NCBI GenBank assembly: GCA_963793275.1
Contig: CAWBZL010000003.1
Span: 806,001-870,000 of the forward strand
Direction of reading: 5' to 3'
Origin: Marinirhabdus sp963793275
Lineage (GTDB): Bacteria > Bacteroidota > Bacteroidia > Flavobacteriales > Flavobacteriaceae
DNA: 64,000 bases
Under the pieces are notes generated by a model. That model searched no databases, was not told the DNA's origin, and saw only the letters and a list, made by a program, of their open reading frames with translations. Shown piece by piece: positions 7,887-16,486 of the stretch. The position numbers and the translations under genes are program-made. Numbering within the stretch: the stretch's first letter is position 1; the number at the start of each line of letters is the position of its first letter.

Positions 7887-10265
7887 ATGCAACCAGCACC
7901 TGTTCAAAAGGAAGGACAAGATTTTGATTTGAAAGAAATTCTACAACGCTATATTCAGAAGTGGTTTTGGTTTGTACTTTGCGTGGTAATAGCTTTGGTT
8001 GTAGCAAAAGTATATTTGCGCTACACTATTCCATCTTATCAGTCCAAGGCCTCTATCTTAATTAAGGATGATGCTTCCAGTGGAAACTTTAGTGGTATTT
8101 CACCATTTTCTGAAGCTGGCTACCTGGGAGGATTACAAACAAATAAAGTAGGAAATGAACTAGCTATCTTAAAGTCTAAACGTTTAATTTCAGAAGTAGT
8201 TAAAGAATTAAACTTAAATATCAGGTACGAAAATATTGGTTCAATTATAACTTCAGAATTATATTCCAACAGACCTTTTCTCATCCAGTACTTATACTTT
8301 AATGACAGTCTGCGTAAGCAGAGCGTTCCAAAATTGTTTGTCAAGATAAATTCTGAAACTGAATTTGAAATTTTTACCGAAAATGAATCTATCAATGAAG
8401 TTCATAGTTTTGGAGAATCTTTAAATTTTCCTTTTGGTAAAATCACTGTTATACCAATTTTTGATAACCCCTATGCTTTTTCCCAGTTCATTGGGAAAAC
8501 CATCTCTGTTAGTTATTCCCCAATAGAAGATATTGCGTTGCAGTATCAAAATAGGGTTGCCGTTCAAAGTGATGATAGGTATGGTAATGTGATAAATTTT
8601 ACTTTGAACTCTCCAGTACGTGAAAAGGCCGAAGATTTTATAAATGAACTTATAAGTCAGTACAATATAGATGCCATTAATGATAGAGGCCAAGTAGCCA
8701 GAAACACCTCAAACTTTATAGACTCTCGACTAGAAATTATAACCAGAGAGCTGGACTCCGTTGAGCAAAATAAAGAGACGTTTAAAAGTGATAACAGACT
8801 CACAGATATCGAAACTGAAGCCCAGATAATACTTCAGAATGCAAGTGAGTTTGATAAAAAGCAGTTAGATGTTGGAACGCAGTTAGAGCTGGCCAATACC
8901 ATGGTGGATTATATGGAAAACGCTGGGTCTAACGATTTACTGCCTGCAAACATAGGTTTGCAAGGTAATCAGATTGGATCGGCTGTAACAAACTACAATC
9001 AGCTTATCCTGGAGCGAAATAGATTGCTTAAAAATTCCACTCCTAAAAACCCAGTAGTAGGTAATTTGAATAACCAGATAGAACAGATAAGAACAGGAAT
9101 CTTGGGAAGTTTAGAGAACCAGAGAACTAGCTTAAAGATTGCCTTACGCGATTTGAACTATAAAGAAGCCTCTTTAAATTCACAAATATCAAAGGTGCCT
9201 AGAAAAGAGAAACTTTTTAGGGAGATTAATCGTCAACAAGGGATTAAAGAACAGTTGTTCCTTTTCTTATTGCAGCAACGTGAAGAAGCCTCTATCTCTC
9301 TTGCGGTTACGGCTCCTAAAGCTAAAATTATTGATAGTGCATTTAGTAGCAGAGCTCCCGTAAGCCCTAACAGAATGTTTATTTATCTTGGAGCTTTAAT
9401 AGCAGGTTTACTTGTTCCGTTTTTAATAATTTACCTCAGCTTTTTAATCAATACCAAAATTAAAAACCGTATAGATGTAGAACGTCTGCTTCCAGCAATA
9501 GACTTTCTTGGCGAGATCCCAAAACTAGGTAAAAATGATGAAGAACTTGTACAAAATAGTGATCGCAGTATGCTAGCAGAGTCCTTCAGGATTTTACGTA
9601 CCAATCTCCAATACCAACTTTTGAACAAAATAGACAAGCAGGTAGCGCCAAGAATTTTTGTTACTTCTACTGTCAAGGGAGAAGGAAAAACTTTTGTAGC
9701 CTTCAATCTGGCACTTACTTTAGCACTTACAGGAAAAAGAGTACTTTTGGTTGGTGCAGATGTTAGAAACCCACAGTTACATAGATATTTATCTGAAGGA
9801 AAGAAAAACAGAAAAGGACTAACCGAATATATTATGGACGAAAGTTTAGCCGCTGAAGAACTCAAGCAGGCTAGCATCTATAATGAAAACTTGTCCATTA
9901 TTCACTCTGGTATTATTCCACCAAACCCGGCAGAACTATTATTAAGACCAAGAGTTGAAACCTTTTTTGAAGAATTGGAAAGCGATTTCGATTATATCAT
10001 TGTAGATACAGCACCTGCAATGCTGGTGACCGATACAGTCTTGTTAAATAAATACGCCGATGCAATGCTCTATGTAGCAAGGGCAGACTATACCGATAAA
10101 AAACTGCTGGACTTTTTAAAAGACTCTATAGCGAGTGGACGACTATCTAAAGTAGCCCTAGTGCTTAACAATGTTTCTCAAAATAATTTTGGTTACGGTA
10201 ATAAATACGGATACACCTATACTACTCAGGAAAAAAAGTCCTTTTTCGGTAAACTGTTTTCTTAA
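7887..10265 (+). CDS. Polysaccharide co-polymerase / BY-type tyrosine kinase, Wzc-like
   Basis: 792 residues. An N-terminal Wzz domain with a first membrane helix near 27-45 leads to a long periplasmic coiled-coil region, then a P-R-K-E-K-x-F-R-E-I-N-R-Q-Q segment typical of GNVR domains and a second helix near 496-520. The cytoplasmic kinase has Walker A T-V-K-G-E-G-K-T (about 595-602), Walker A' L-L-V-G-A-D-V-R-N-P (about 621-630) and Walker B I-I-V-D-T-A-P (about 702). The C-terminus carries a tyrosine cluster (G-Y-G-N-K-Y-G-Y-T-Y), the usual autophosphorylation tail. It controls chain length and export with the adjacent Wza-like lipoprotein. Confidence 0.92.
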   Translation: MQPAPVQKEGQDFDLKEILQRYIQKWFWFVLCVVIALVVAKVYLRYTIPSYQSKASILIKDDASSGNFSGISPFSEAGYLGGLQTNKVGNELAILKSKRLISEVVKELNLNIRYENIGSIITSELYSNRPFLIQYLYFNDSLRKQSVPKLFVKINSETEFEIFTENESINEVHSFGESLNFPFGKITVIPIFDNPYAFSQFIGKTISVSYSPIEDIALQYQNRVAVQSDDRYGNVINFTLNSPVREKAEDFINELISQYNIDAINDRGQVARNTSNFIDSRLEIITRELDSVEQNKETFKSDNRLTDIETEAQIILQNASEFDKKQLDVGTQLELANTMVDYMENAGSNDLLPANIGLQGNQIGSAVTNYNQLILERNRLLKNSTPKNPVVGNLNNQIEQIRTGILGSLENQRTSLKIALRDLNYKEASLNSQISKVPRKEKLFREINRQQGIKEQLFLFLLQQREEASISLAVTAPKAKIIDSAFSSRAPVSPNRMFIYLGALIAGLLVPFLIIYLSFLINTKIKNRIDVERLLPAIDFLGEIPKLGKNDEELVQNSDRSMLAESFRILRTNLQYQLLNKIDKQVAPRIFVTSTVKGEGKTFVAFNLALTLALTGKRVLLVGADVRNPQLHRYLSEGKKNRKGLTEYIMDESLAAEELKQASIYNENLSIIHSGIIPPNPAELLLRPRVETFFEELESDFDYIIVDTAPAMLVTDTVLLNKYADAMLYVARADYTDKKLLDFLKDSIASGRLSKVALVLNNVSQNNFGYGNKYGYTYTTQEKKSFFGKLFS

Positions 10266-10276
10266 AGAAAAGATCA

Positions 10277-11618
10277 ATGCGTTATGTTTTTATTTTTTTC
10301 TCTTTGGTTTTTTACACCGGGGTTGGCCAGTCTAAATTTATTCTTAATGGGGGAGTGGAAGCTGCTGGTTTTGTAAGTTCCAATGATAGTCTGCCATTGT
10401 GGTTTTATACCAATACTTCTGCAAAAATAGGGCAGCAAAGTAACATTGCAGGGTTGGCTGAAGGAGATGCAACGTATCAACTCACCGAGAACAGCGAATT
10501 CTCTGCAGGGGTCGGATTTTATTACCGAGATAATGTGGAAAATGAGTTTCAGCGAAAAGAGCTATATCTTCAGTTCAAAAATAGTTGGTTAGCAATTACT
10601 GCAGGAGCTAAAGAATTACCCGAAGAGACTCAAGGGCTTTCAGCAACCAATAAGAACTTTCTTTGGTCAAACAACGTTAGGCCTTTACCAGGGCTTAGAT
10701 TAGCCTCTTCAAAACCGTTGCGACTATCAAATACGTTTAGTGTAGATGCAGCAATTGCACATTATGAACTTAATGATACAAGGTACACTAACAATACAAG
10801 ACTTCATTACAAGCATTTTGCTTTAATTACTAAATTTTCTGAAAATCATACGCTAACTGCAAAAATTCAGCATTTTGCACAATGGGCAGGCACATCTCCG
10901 GACTTCGGCAAATTAAAAAGTGATTTTAGTGGTTTTATAGATGTGTTTACTGCGAGAGAGTCTGCAGAAATAGGAGTAGACGGCGAAATATATAATGCGG
11001 TAGGAAACCATTTGGGATCCTATTTACTGGATTATGAGTTTACCTCTTCGTTTGGGACAGCTTCAGTATATCATGAGCATCCTTTTGAAGATGGTAGCGG
11101 CTCAGGATTTTCTAATTTTCCAGATGGGGTTTGGGGGCTCTATTTTCAACCTAAAGAGATAAAATGGATCTCAGGAATTCTATACGAGTTCATTACAACT
11201 AAAGATCAAAGTAGTTTGGAGAGACCAGATAATTATTTTAATAATAGCGTATATAGAAGCGGATGGACGTACGAAGGTGCTATTATAGGGTTACCACTTA
11301 TGATTACAGCCCCTGGAACCTGGTAACAGTTTGGACGAGAACTTTACAAAGGTAACAAGTAATACTTTGTCAATGCATCATTTAGGTGTATCTGGTACTT
11401 TTCGAATCATAGACTGGAAGCTGAAAACATCTTTCGTGAGAAATTTTGGAAAGGTAGTATCTCCATTTTCAGAAACGCTTATTACCTCACACCATTACCT
11501 CGAAGTCGCGTATCCTTCAAAAGAGTACGGAAAGTTTACATTGCTAACAGGTTTTGATACAAGTAGTAACAAAAATTCTATTTTTGGAGCAGGTTTACAA
11601 TATTCCTTAACCTTTTAA
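10277..11618 (+). pseudogene. Capsule assembly protein, Wzi family, split by a frameshift
   Basis: Two frames together form one Wzi-type outer-membrane beta-barrel (PF14052-like). The first, 10277-11326, has a signal peptide and a 349-residue barrel. The second, entered near 11310, gives the C-terminal strands ending Q-Y-S-L-T-F. Dropping one C from the CCCC run at 11310-11313 makes the frames join smoothly as I-T-A-L-E-P-G-N-S-L-D-E-N-F, so a one-base homopolymer insertion explains the break. Wzi proteins help anchor or assemble capsule at the cell surface, which fits the position just after the Wzc-like kinase. Either a sequencing error or a real loss of function; the rest of the barrel shows no decay. 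Confidence 0.8.
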
Positions 11619-12136
11619 CCATCAACCCCTTCCAGTAGTTCCGGAGCTAACGGTTCATCTCCACGGGTGTGTAAAACCGAAATATCTCCTGTAACTTCAA
11701 ATACAACTGCGCGAACTTCTGATAACTCAATAACATTGGCTTCGCGAAGCTTCCCGTATAAATCGCCTACACTTACATTTGCTTTGGAAAGGTTTTCGTG
11801 TAATACGTTACCGTCTTTCATTAAAAGTAAAGGTGTGTTTGTAAAAGTCTTTTTAAAGAGATTCGACCTTCTAATCCCAATAGAATAAAGGGTTTGAAGT
11901 AAAATAATGATTCCCAGTGCTACGGCTCCCTTTAGGATAGAATAGTCTGTACTACCTATAACATCGGCAAATATAGAACCCATAGCAATCGTAGCAGCAA
12001 AGTCTACACTGGTCATCTTTGCAAATGTTCTTAGCCCAAAAATACGGGAGTAGAGCAAGATAATACAATATATTGCAACAACCGAAACGGCACTTTTAAT
12101 GATGATAGTTTGATTTGCAACGAGCCAATTTTCCAT
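11615..12136 (-). CDS. DUF421 (YetF-like) membrane protein
   Basis: 173 residues with three N-terminal membrane helices (about 10-30, 42-62, 65-88) and a C-terminal soluble alpha/beta domain. The family signature R-I-F-G-L-R-T-F-A-K-M-T-S-V-D-F-A lies between helices 1 and 2, and T-P-L-L-L-M-K-D-G begins the soluble part, followed by the L-R-E-A-N-V region. YetF-type proteins are inner-membrane proteins linked to spore or envelope stability in Bacillus; the molecular role is unknown. The 3' end overlaps the end of the Wzi-like gene by 4 bp on the opposite strand, so it is not part of the polysaccharide operon. Confidence 0.88.
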   Translation of the reverse strand: MENWLVANQTIIIKSAVSVVAIYCIILLYSRIFGLRTFAKMTSVDFAATIAMGSIFADVIGSTDYSILKGAVALGIIILLQTLYSIGIRRSNLFKKTFTNTPLLLMKDGNVLHENLSKANVSVGDLYGKLREANVIELSEVRAVVFEVTGDISVLHTRGDEPLAPELLEGVDG

Positions 12137-12236
12137 AATATAGCATTTTTGTACAAGGTACTTATACTAAATTTTGTGCCGTATCTTTTTTGAAATTTTT
12201 AATAACAAATTGTGTGTACTTCGTTTTATATAGCGT

Positions 12237-12244
12237 TAATTTTG
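12237..12244 (+). promoter_or_regulatory. -7 promoter element (TAATTTTG)
   Basis: TAATTTTG matches the TAnnTTTG consensus and sits 23 bases before the TTG start at 12267. TTG at 12210-12212 could serve as a weak -33 element, with a spacer slightly longer than usual. Confidence 0.45.
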
Positions 12245-12266
12245 CAACCATTTAGAAATATGAACT

Positions 12267-12725
12267 TTGGTTAGAGAAACAATTTTTACAATTTTATGGA
12301 GTCTTTCCCCTTTCGGGGAGGCAAAGGTTGGTATTCCGTATGGTATTGCCAATGGTTTAAATCCGTTTTTTGTATTTATAATTGCTTTAGGAGCTAATAT
12401 TCTGGTTTTTCCTATCATGTTATTTTTTTTAAACTATATTAACTCCTCCCTATTACGCTGGCGATTTTATAAAAAAGCTGCCATCTGGGTAGCAAGACGT
12501 GCCAAAACCGGTTCTGGAAACAAAATAAAAAAGTATGGTTTCTGGGGTCTTATGTTTTTTGTATCCATTCCACTACCTGGTACGGGTGTCTATGCAGGTA
12601 CCATTGCAACCTACATTTTTAAAATTGAACGTAAAAAAGCTTTCTGGGCGAACGTTTTAGGCATTACCGTTTCTTCCATAATTGTTTGGGTTACTGCCTA
12701 TCTTACAATACAAGGAGTTGCATAA
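12267..12725 (+). CDS. Small multidrug export family protein (PF06695-like)
   Basis: 152 residues, strongly hydrophobic, with three to four membrane segments. The family pattern is clear: S-P-F-G-E-A-K-V-G-I-P-Y-G-I-A-N-G-L at the N-terminus and a later P-L-P-G-T-G-V-Y-A-G-T turn between helices. The start is TTG; the ATG 7 bases upstream is out of frame and ends after four codons. The family name comes from early annotation as a small multidrug exporter, and the true substrate is not established. Divergent from the DUF421 gene, with a 130-bp shared intergenic region. A reentrant P-G-T-G loop suggests relation to DedA-type membrane proteins. Confidence 0.8.
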   Translation: MVRETIFTILWSLSPFGEAKVGIPYGIANGLNPFFVFIIALGANILVFPIMLFFLNYINSSLLRWRFYKKAAIWVARRAKTGSGNKIKKYGFWGLMFFVSIPLPGTGVYAGTIATYIFKIERKKAFWANVLGITVSSIIVWVTAYLTIQGVA

Positions 12726-13104
12726 GATAAAAATATAAGCAAAAATTTTTCAATAGTTTACGTGTTTACAGTTGTTGTAACTTTAATTTATTAGGTATAG
12801 TTTAGCACTATTTTTAGCCAAATAAATTTTAGAGAATCTCTACATTATACATTGAATATTATAAAGAGCTATATCTGACCTGTCACCTCAAATACAGGTA
12901 AAATAGTCAATGATAAAGGTGGAACTGCGTCTTTTGATAATTAAGAAAGTATATGTATACTTTTTCCGGGTGTACGGTATGTTATCTTTCTGGACTGGCA
13001 TAAAAAAGATTATACGGCTATCCCGATGTAAACGGAAAAATGAGCATTTGCGTAGCTGTTGTAGCGGTTAAAGATAATCCAGATTCAATTGTTAGTTGTT
13101 AACC
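12726..13104. other. Gene-free stretch upstream of a T9SS remnant
   Basis: About 380 bp without an open frame of useful length on either strand. Short fragments, such as frames around 12890-12950 and 12960-13080, look like interrupted coding sequence, consistent with decay of the body of the protein whose C-terminus survives just downstream. I could not assign them to any family. Confidence 0.5.
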
Positions 13105-13292
13105 AACCTACAAAACATTCTCATAAAGGATGTAAACATCTATGATGTAAACAGAAGATGTATTAAAATAGTAGATGGAAGCCAGGTGACTTCAGAAATG
13201 AAGGTTGATATATCTGAAATGGCAACGCAACATATATGAACTTACTAAATACAGAAGTCGGAGAACTAACCAAGCAGTTGGTAAAAGAGTAA
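13105..13292 (+). pseudogene. Remnant of a T9SS type A C-terminal sorting domain
   Basis: The frame from 13105 reads I-K-D-V-N-I-Y-D-V-N-R-R-C-I-K-I-V-D-G, then V-D-I-S-E-M, the typical middle of a T9SS sorting domain. It stops at 13237-13239. From about 13218 the next frame supplies the expected ending M-N-L-L-N-T-E-V-G-E-L-T-K-Q-L-V-K-E and stop at 13290. One frameshift near 13218-13230 joins them. No signal peptide or full protein is left upstream, so unlike the other frameshifted genes here this is a real relic. A terminator-like hairpin follows, as expected for the old gene end. Confidence 0.75.
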
Positions 13293-13320
13293 CTATTACG
13301 TTGAATTAAATGTAGTTAGC

Positions 13321-13365
13321 AAAACCTCCTTCGACTCTTGAAATTATGGGAGAAAGAGGTTTTTT
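13321..13365 (+). terminator. Terminator-like hairpin after the T9SS remnant
   Basis: AAAACCTC at 13321-13328 pairs with GAGGTTTT at 13356-13363, followed by further T residues. The loop is long (27 bases) with some internal pairing (CTCC with GGGAG). It sits 30 bp after the remnant's stop and probably was its terminator. Confidence 0.5.
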
Positions 13366-13416
13366 ATGGTAATAATAATTTGTTGGTAGGACACTAAACC
13401 CAATGAACTATAAACA

Positions 13417-13443
13417 GAAAGCCCTGCATTTAGCAGGGCTTTC
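13417..13443. terminator. Perfect 11-bp hairpin terminator
   Basis: GAAAGCCCTGC pairs perfectly with GCAGGGCTTTC around a 5-base ATTTA loop. It lies 38 bp beyond the stop of the minus-strand lipoprotein gene at 13482, so it most likely terminates that transcript; the symmetry may let it work in both directions. Confidence 0.75.
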
Positions 13444-13481
13444 ATATATATTATAATCAATGATAGATTACAAAATACTAT

Positions 13482-13691
13482 TTATTCTTCAACTTTCTCA
13501 ACTATGGTTTTGGTAGAGTCTACTGTTTGTACAGTAGTTTCAAGTGCCATTTCCTTAGGTTCTTCAACAACAGGAATTTCTGTAGTTTCTTCAACAGTGG
13601 TTACTTCTTCGGTTTTCCCTGCTTCATTACGGCAAGAAGAGATAGTTACTACAGCTGCTAATACAAAAGCGCTAAAAAGAATTTTTTTCAT
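13482..13691 (-). CDS. Small acidic lipoprotein, unknown function
   Basis: 69 residues. The signal M-K-K-I-L-F-S-A-F-V-L-A-A-V-V-T-I-S-S-C ends in a clear lipobox with Cys20. The mature part is about 49 residues, low in complexity and rich in Glu, Thr and Val, with repeated V-E-E/V-x-E-T motifs and no aromatic residues, so it is probably unstructured. Small acidic lipoproteins of this kind are common in Flavobacteriaceae without known role. It stands alone, with a strong hairpin downstream. The plus-strand open frame over the same bases is an antisense shadow. Confidence 0.7.
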   Translation of the reverse strand: MKKILFSAFVLAAVVTISSCRNEAGKTEEVTTVEETTEIPVVEEPKEMALETTVQTVDSTKTIVEKVEE

Positions 13692-13852
13692 TGTTTAAAT
13701 AAAGATTATTTGCGTTAAAAATGCGTGCGAATTTATACTATTTTTTGACACGGCAATTCTTTTTGTTTGTTTTTTTTACTGAAATTGAAAATAATATTTC
13801 TTTAGTTTCAGCTCAACATATTTGTTTGAAAATCAGGAGACTTCAGGAATTT

Positions 13853-14458
13853 CTAAGATACGTGCTGATGGCTATAAAAAGCCCAGATATAGGCACCTAT
13901 TGAAACAACGACACCCACAATTAGAATACCGTAAGTAATGTTGAGTAATCTAAATTTTTTATCCAATACCTTTCCCAAAAAATACAGATCTCTGGTAAGT
14001 ACTTTATAGATTTCTTCACTGTCCTGTTGCATATGTTGTACAGCCCATTCATATTCTTCCAGTTTCATTTTATGGAAATTTCCGAAGAAAGCCAGATTGA
14101 CCTCTTTCGCTTCCACAGCTTCCTTGTTAAATGTACCGCTGGTTACTTTAGGGATAGTAGTAAATATAGAAAGTATCATGGCCGAGAGCATAAATAATAC
14201 AAAAACAACGGTAGGTAACAATAAATACTGATCGCCGGTTACCTGTACAAACTTTATACTATTGGTAAGAATAGCCGAAATTAACAACGCACAAACAGCC
14301 AGAATAAGATTAGATTTTCGGTCTGCCATCCCACTCAATTTTATATGGTTTTTTAGTGCCACCATATAGAAGGTTTGGACAGCAAGCGAAGATCCCTGCT
14401 CTATAGTGTATAGCGGAATTTTTGAAGTTTTCGATGTCTTGCCGTGAGTATGCTGCAT
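13853..14458 (-). CDS. Pycsar effector-like transmembrane protein (DUF5706/PycTM), orphan
   Basis: 201 residues. The core begins M-V-A-L-K-N-H-I-K-L-S-G-M-A-D-R-K-S-N-L-I-L, the signature of the DUF5706/Pycsar effector domain. Two membrane helices follow (about 51-70 and 79-100), then I-P-K-V-T-S-G-T-F-N-K-E, F-F-G-N-F-H-K-M, L-T-R-D-L-Y-F-L-G-K-V-L-D-K-K-F, and a final helix near 176-196. In Pycsar anti-phage systems such proteins sense cCMP or cUMP made by a uridylate/cytidylate cyclase and damage the membrane. Many flavobacterial homologues carry an N-terminal HD domain; here it is absent, replaced by about 30 residues with no clear domain. No cyclase gene is within reach, so a defence role is inference. 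Confidence 0.8.
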   Translation of the reverse strand: MQHTHGKTSKTSKIPLYTIEQGSSLAVQTFYMVALKNHIKLSGMADRKSNLILAVCALLISAILTNSIKFVQVTGDQYLLLPTVVFVLFMLSAMILSIFTTIPKVTSGTFNKEAVEAKEVNLAFFGNFHKMKLEEYEWAVQHMQQDSEEIYKVLTRDLYFLGKVLDKKFRLLNITYGILIVGVVVSIGAYIWAFYSHQHVS

Positions 14459-14592
14459 GTGTTAAAAGTACGGCAATTATAAAAGTAATGTACAATTTTG
14501 GTAAAATTTAGCTTTTATTAGTTCATTTCAGTAAATTACTATCACAAATGGTTTTGATAGCATTCTAAAATACCAGCTTTCAGTAATTATAT

Positions 14593-14600
14593 TATCTTTA
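14593..14600 (+). promoter_or_regulatory. -7-like element (TATCTTTA) before histidine kinase
   Basis: TATCTTTA differs from TAnnTTTG only in the last base and lies 5 bases before the ATG at 14606. The same octamer precedes the starts at 46247, 57430 and 61110, so it looks like the local variant of the -7 element. Confidence 0.35.
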
Positions 14601-14605
14601 CCGCG

Positions 14606-15811
14606 ATGAATAGAACCACCATTGATATATCCGAAAAGGAAAGAATAGATTTTCTTCATTCATTAGAATTACTGGATACGTTACCAGAAGATGAATTTGA
14701 TATGCTTACTCAAATGGCTTCAAAGTATCTTAAGGCACCTGTTTCCTTATTCAGCATTATAGATTCTAAGAGACAATGGTTTAAATCCAAGGTAGGCGTG
14801 GAAGTTTGTGAAACAACGCGTGATATTTCGTTTTGTTCTCACGCCATTAAGCAGCCAAAGTTATTTGTGGTTGAAAATACAGACGAAAATCCGTTATTTG
14901 CTAATAATCCTTTGGTGACTGCAAAAGAGAATCCCGTAAAATTTTATACAGGAGTTCCTATTATTATAGAAGGGAAATATGCTATTGGCACTTTATGCAT
15001 TATAGATCATACTCCAAGGGTGCTGTCTTCAGATGAGAAAGAATTACTCATAAATCTGGGAAAACAGATAGAAAAACTTATTGAATTGAGGTTGCTTACA
15101 AATAAAGCCATGGCACAACAAAAGGAGTTGTTGGTACAACACGAGCGTCTTAAAGAATTTGCAGGTGTTATTTCGCACGATATGAAAATGCCACTGGCAA
15201 ATCTTATCATTACAAGCGATATTTTGAAGAAAAAGTATAGCACCGTTATGGATGAGGATGGATTAAATTATTTAAATTATCTGAAAACCAGTTCCCTTAC
15301 GTTAAGCGATTATATAACTAATATTCTGAAATATTATGAGACTGACGGCCTCGCTAAAGAAGCCAAGACTACCTTCGATATTTTCGAAATGTTAGAAGAT
15401 ATTACCGAAATACTACATGTTAATGAACAATCTGTTATACATCTTCCGGAAGAAAACAGTATACTTCACGCCAACAAATCAGCACTGGAACAGGTGTTAT
15501 TAAACCTCTTTACAAACGCATTAAAATACAACAACAAACAAACTGCCGAGATACAAGTGAATTGTCACGAAGATGACACCTTTTACCACTTTTCAGTAGT
15601 TGATAATGGTATGGGGATTCCTTCCGAAAAATTGCATCTTATTTTCAACCTGTATGAAACCTTAGACATTATAGACAAGAAAGGAAATAAGGGGCACGGT
15701 ATCGGGCTTTCAATGGTGAAAAAGATCTGTCAAAGTCTGGGTGGCGATATTGAAGTAACCAGCGAACTAGGAACAGGAACTACGTTTACTTTTTGGATCG
15801 CTAAGGAGTAG
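14606..15811 (+). CDS. GAF-domain sensor histidine kinase
   Basis: 401 residues without membrane helices, so a cytoplasmic sensor. The GAF domain covers about 22-165 (S-L-F-S-I-I-D, I-S-F-C-S-H-A-I, G-T-L-C-I-I-D-H, all typical). A short coiled coil leads to the HisKA motif F-A-G-V-I-S-H-D-M-K-M-P-L with His191 as phospho-acceptor. The ATPase part has an N box (L-L-N-L-F-T-N-A-L-K-Y-N), G1 box (D-N-G-M-G-I-P) and G2 box (G-H-G-I-G-L-S-M-V-K-K). No response regulator lies nearby, so the partner is unknown. Transcribed divergently from the Pycsar-effector-like gene, which may be chance. Confidence 0.92.
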   Translation: MNRTTIDISEKERIDFLHSLELLDTLPEDEFDMLTQMASKYLKAPVSLFSIIDSKRQWFKSKVGVEVCETTRDISFCSHAIKQPKLFVVENTDENPLFANNPLVTAKENPVKFYTGVPIIIEGKYAIGTLCIIDHTPRVLSSDEKELLINLGKQIEKLIELRLLTNKAMAQQKELLVQHERLKEFAGVISHDMKMPLANLIITSDILKKKYSTVMDEDGLNYLNYLKTSSLTLSDYITNILKYYETDGLAKEAKTTFDIFEMLEDITEILHVNEQSVIHLPEENSILHANKSALEQVLLNLFTNALKYNNKQTAEIQVNCHEDDTFYHFSVVDNGMGIPSEKLHLIFNLYETLDIIDKKGNKGHGIGLSMVKKICQSLGGDIEVTSELGTGTTFTFWIAKE

Positions 15812-15936
15812 ATATTCCATTTTTTATATTTATTTAGTCTCTATAATGACTTGGCTGCACATAATTTAAAATTTTTATATATCAATTTTCGAAATAGTAG
15901 CCTTAGAACAGCTATTAGTCACCTTAATTTAAATGT

Positions 15937-16440
15937 ATGAGCAGAGGATTTGTAAAAGAAGACGATCAGGAAGAGAAACCTATCATCCCACCGAGAGCAG
16001 CCCTTCCTGCGGGTGTAACTAACTACGTAACACCTTTTGGTCTCACTGCATTAAAGGAAGAATTAGTAGCTTTAGACAGCGAAATCACCAACTTATCTGA
16101 ACTGGACGAACGCGAACGCCGCCTTACATTAGGACTTTTAAACGGAAAGCGTGACCTTTTAGTAGAACGTATCAACAGCGCAAGAGTATTGGATAACATC
16201 AAGTCTAAAGATGAAGTTCGCTTTGGAGCTTTTGTAACCTATAAGATCGAAGCTATGCAAGATCCGGTTACCATTCAAATAGTGGGGGTAGATGAAGCAG
16301 ATGTTACACAAAAGAAAATAGCATTTATTGCCCCAATTGCTAAAATCTTGATAGGAACCAGAGCAGGAGAGACGGTAGATTTTAAATTAGGGAACGAACT
16401 GAAAAAAATAACTGTCGATGCCATATTATACAAATCCTAG
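15937..16440 (+). CDS. GreA/GreB family transcription elongation factor
   Basis: 167 residues. An acidic N-terminal extension (E-D-D-Q-E-E-K-P) with P-R-A-A-L-P-A-G-V-T-N-Y-V-T-P-x-G-L leads into the GreA/B coiled-coil domain (E-E-L-V-A-L-D ... E-R-E-R-R-L-T-L) and an FKBP-like C-terminal domain (V-T-I-Q-I-V-G-V-D-E-A). The P-R-A-x-L-P-x-G-x-x-N-Y-V-T-P opening is typical of the GreB-type paralogue. Gre factors rescue backtracked RNA polymerase by stimulating transcript cleavage. The coiled-coil tip lacks the usual clear D-x-x-E acidic pair, having E-L-D-E-R-E instead, so cleavage activity is not certain. Confidence 0.83.
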   Translation: MSRGFVKEDDQEEKPIIPPRAALPAGVTNYVTPFGLTALKEELVALDSEITNLSELDERERRLTLGLLNGKRDLLVERINSARVLDNIKSKDEVRFGAFVTYKIEAMQDPVTIQIVGVDEADVTQKKIAFIAPIAKILIGTRAGETVDFKLGNELKKITVDAILYKS

Positions 16441-16486
16441 ATTTGTAGAAACAAATTTAATTTTCCGCGTGCGTTAACTGCCTAAC

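Noticed and set aside
12298..12324. TCCCCTTTCGGGGA palindrome as a mobile repeat
   Set aside because: It encodes the conserved S-P-F-G-E segment of the small multidrug exporter family, so the symmetry is probably coincidental.
13853..15811. Pycsar effector and histidine kinase as a two-gene defence system
   Set aside because: The kinase has ordinary GAF/HisKA/HATPase domains and no nucleotide-cyclase domain; the genes are divergent, so a functional link is unsupported.
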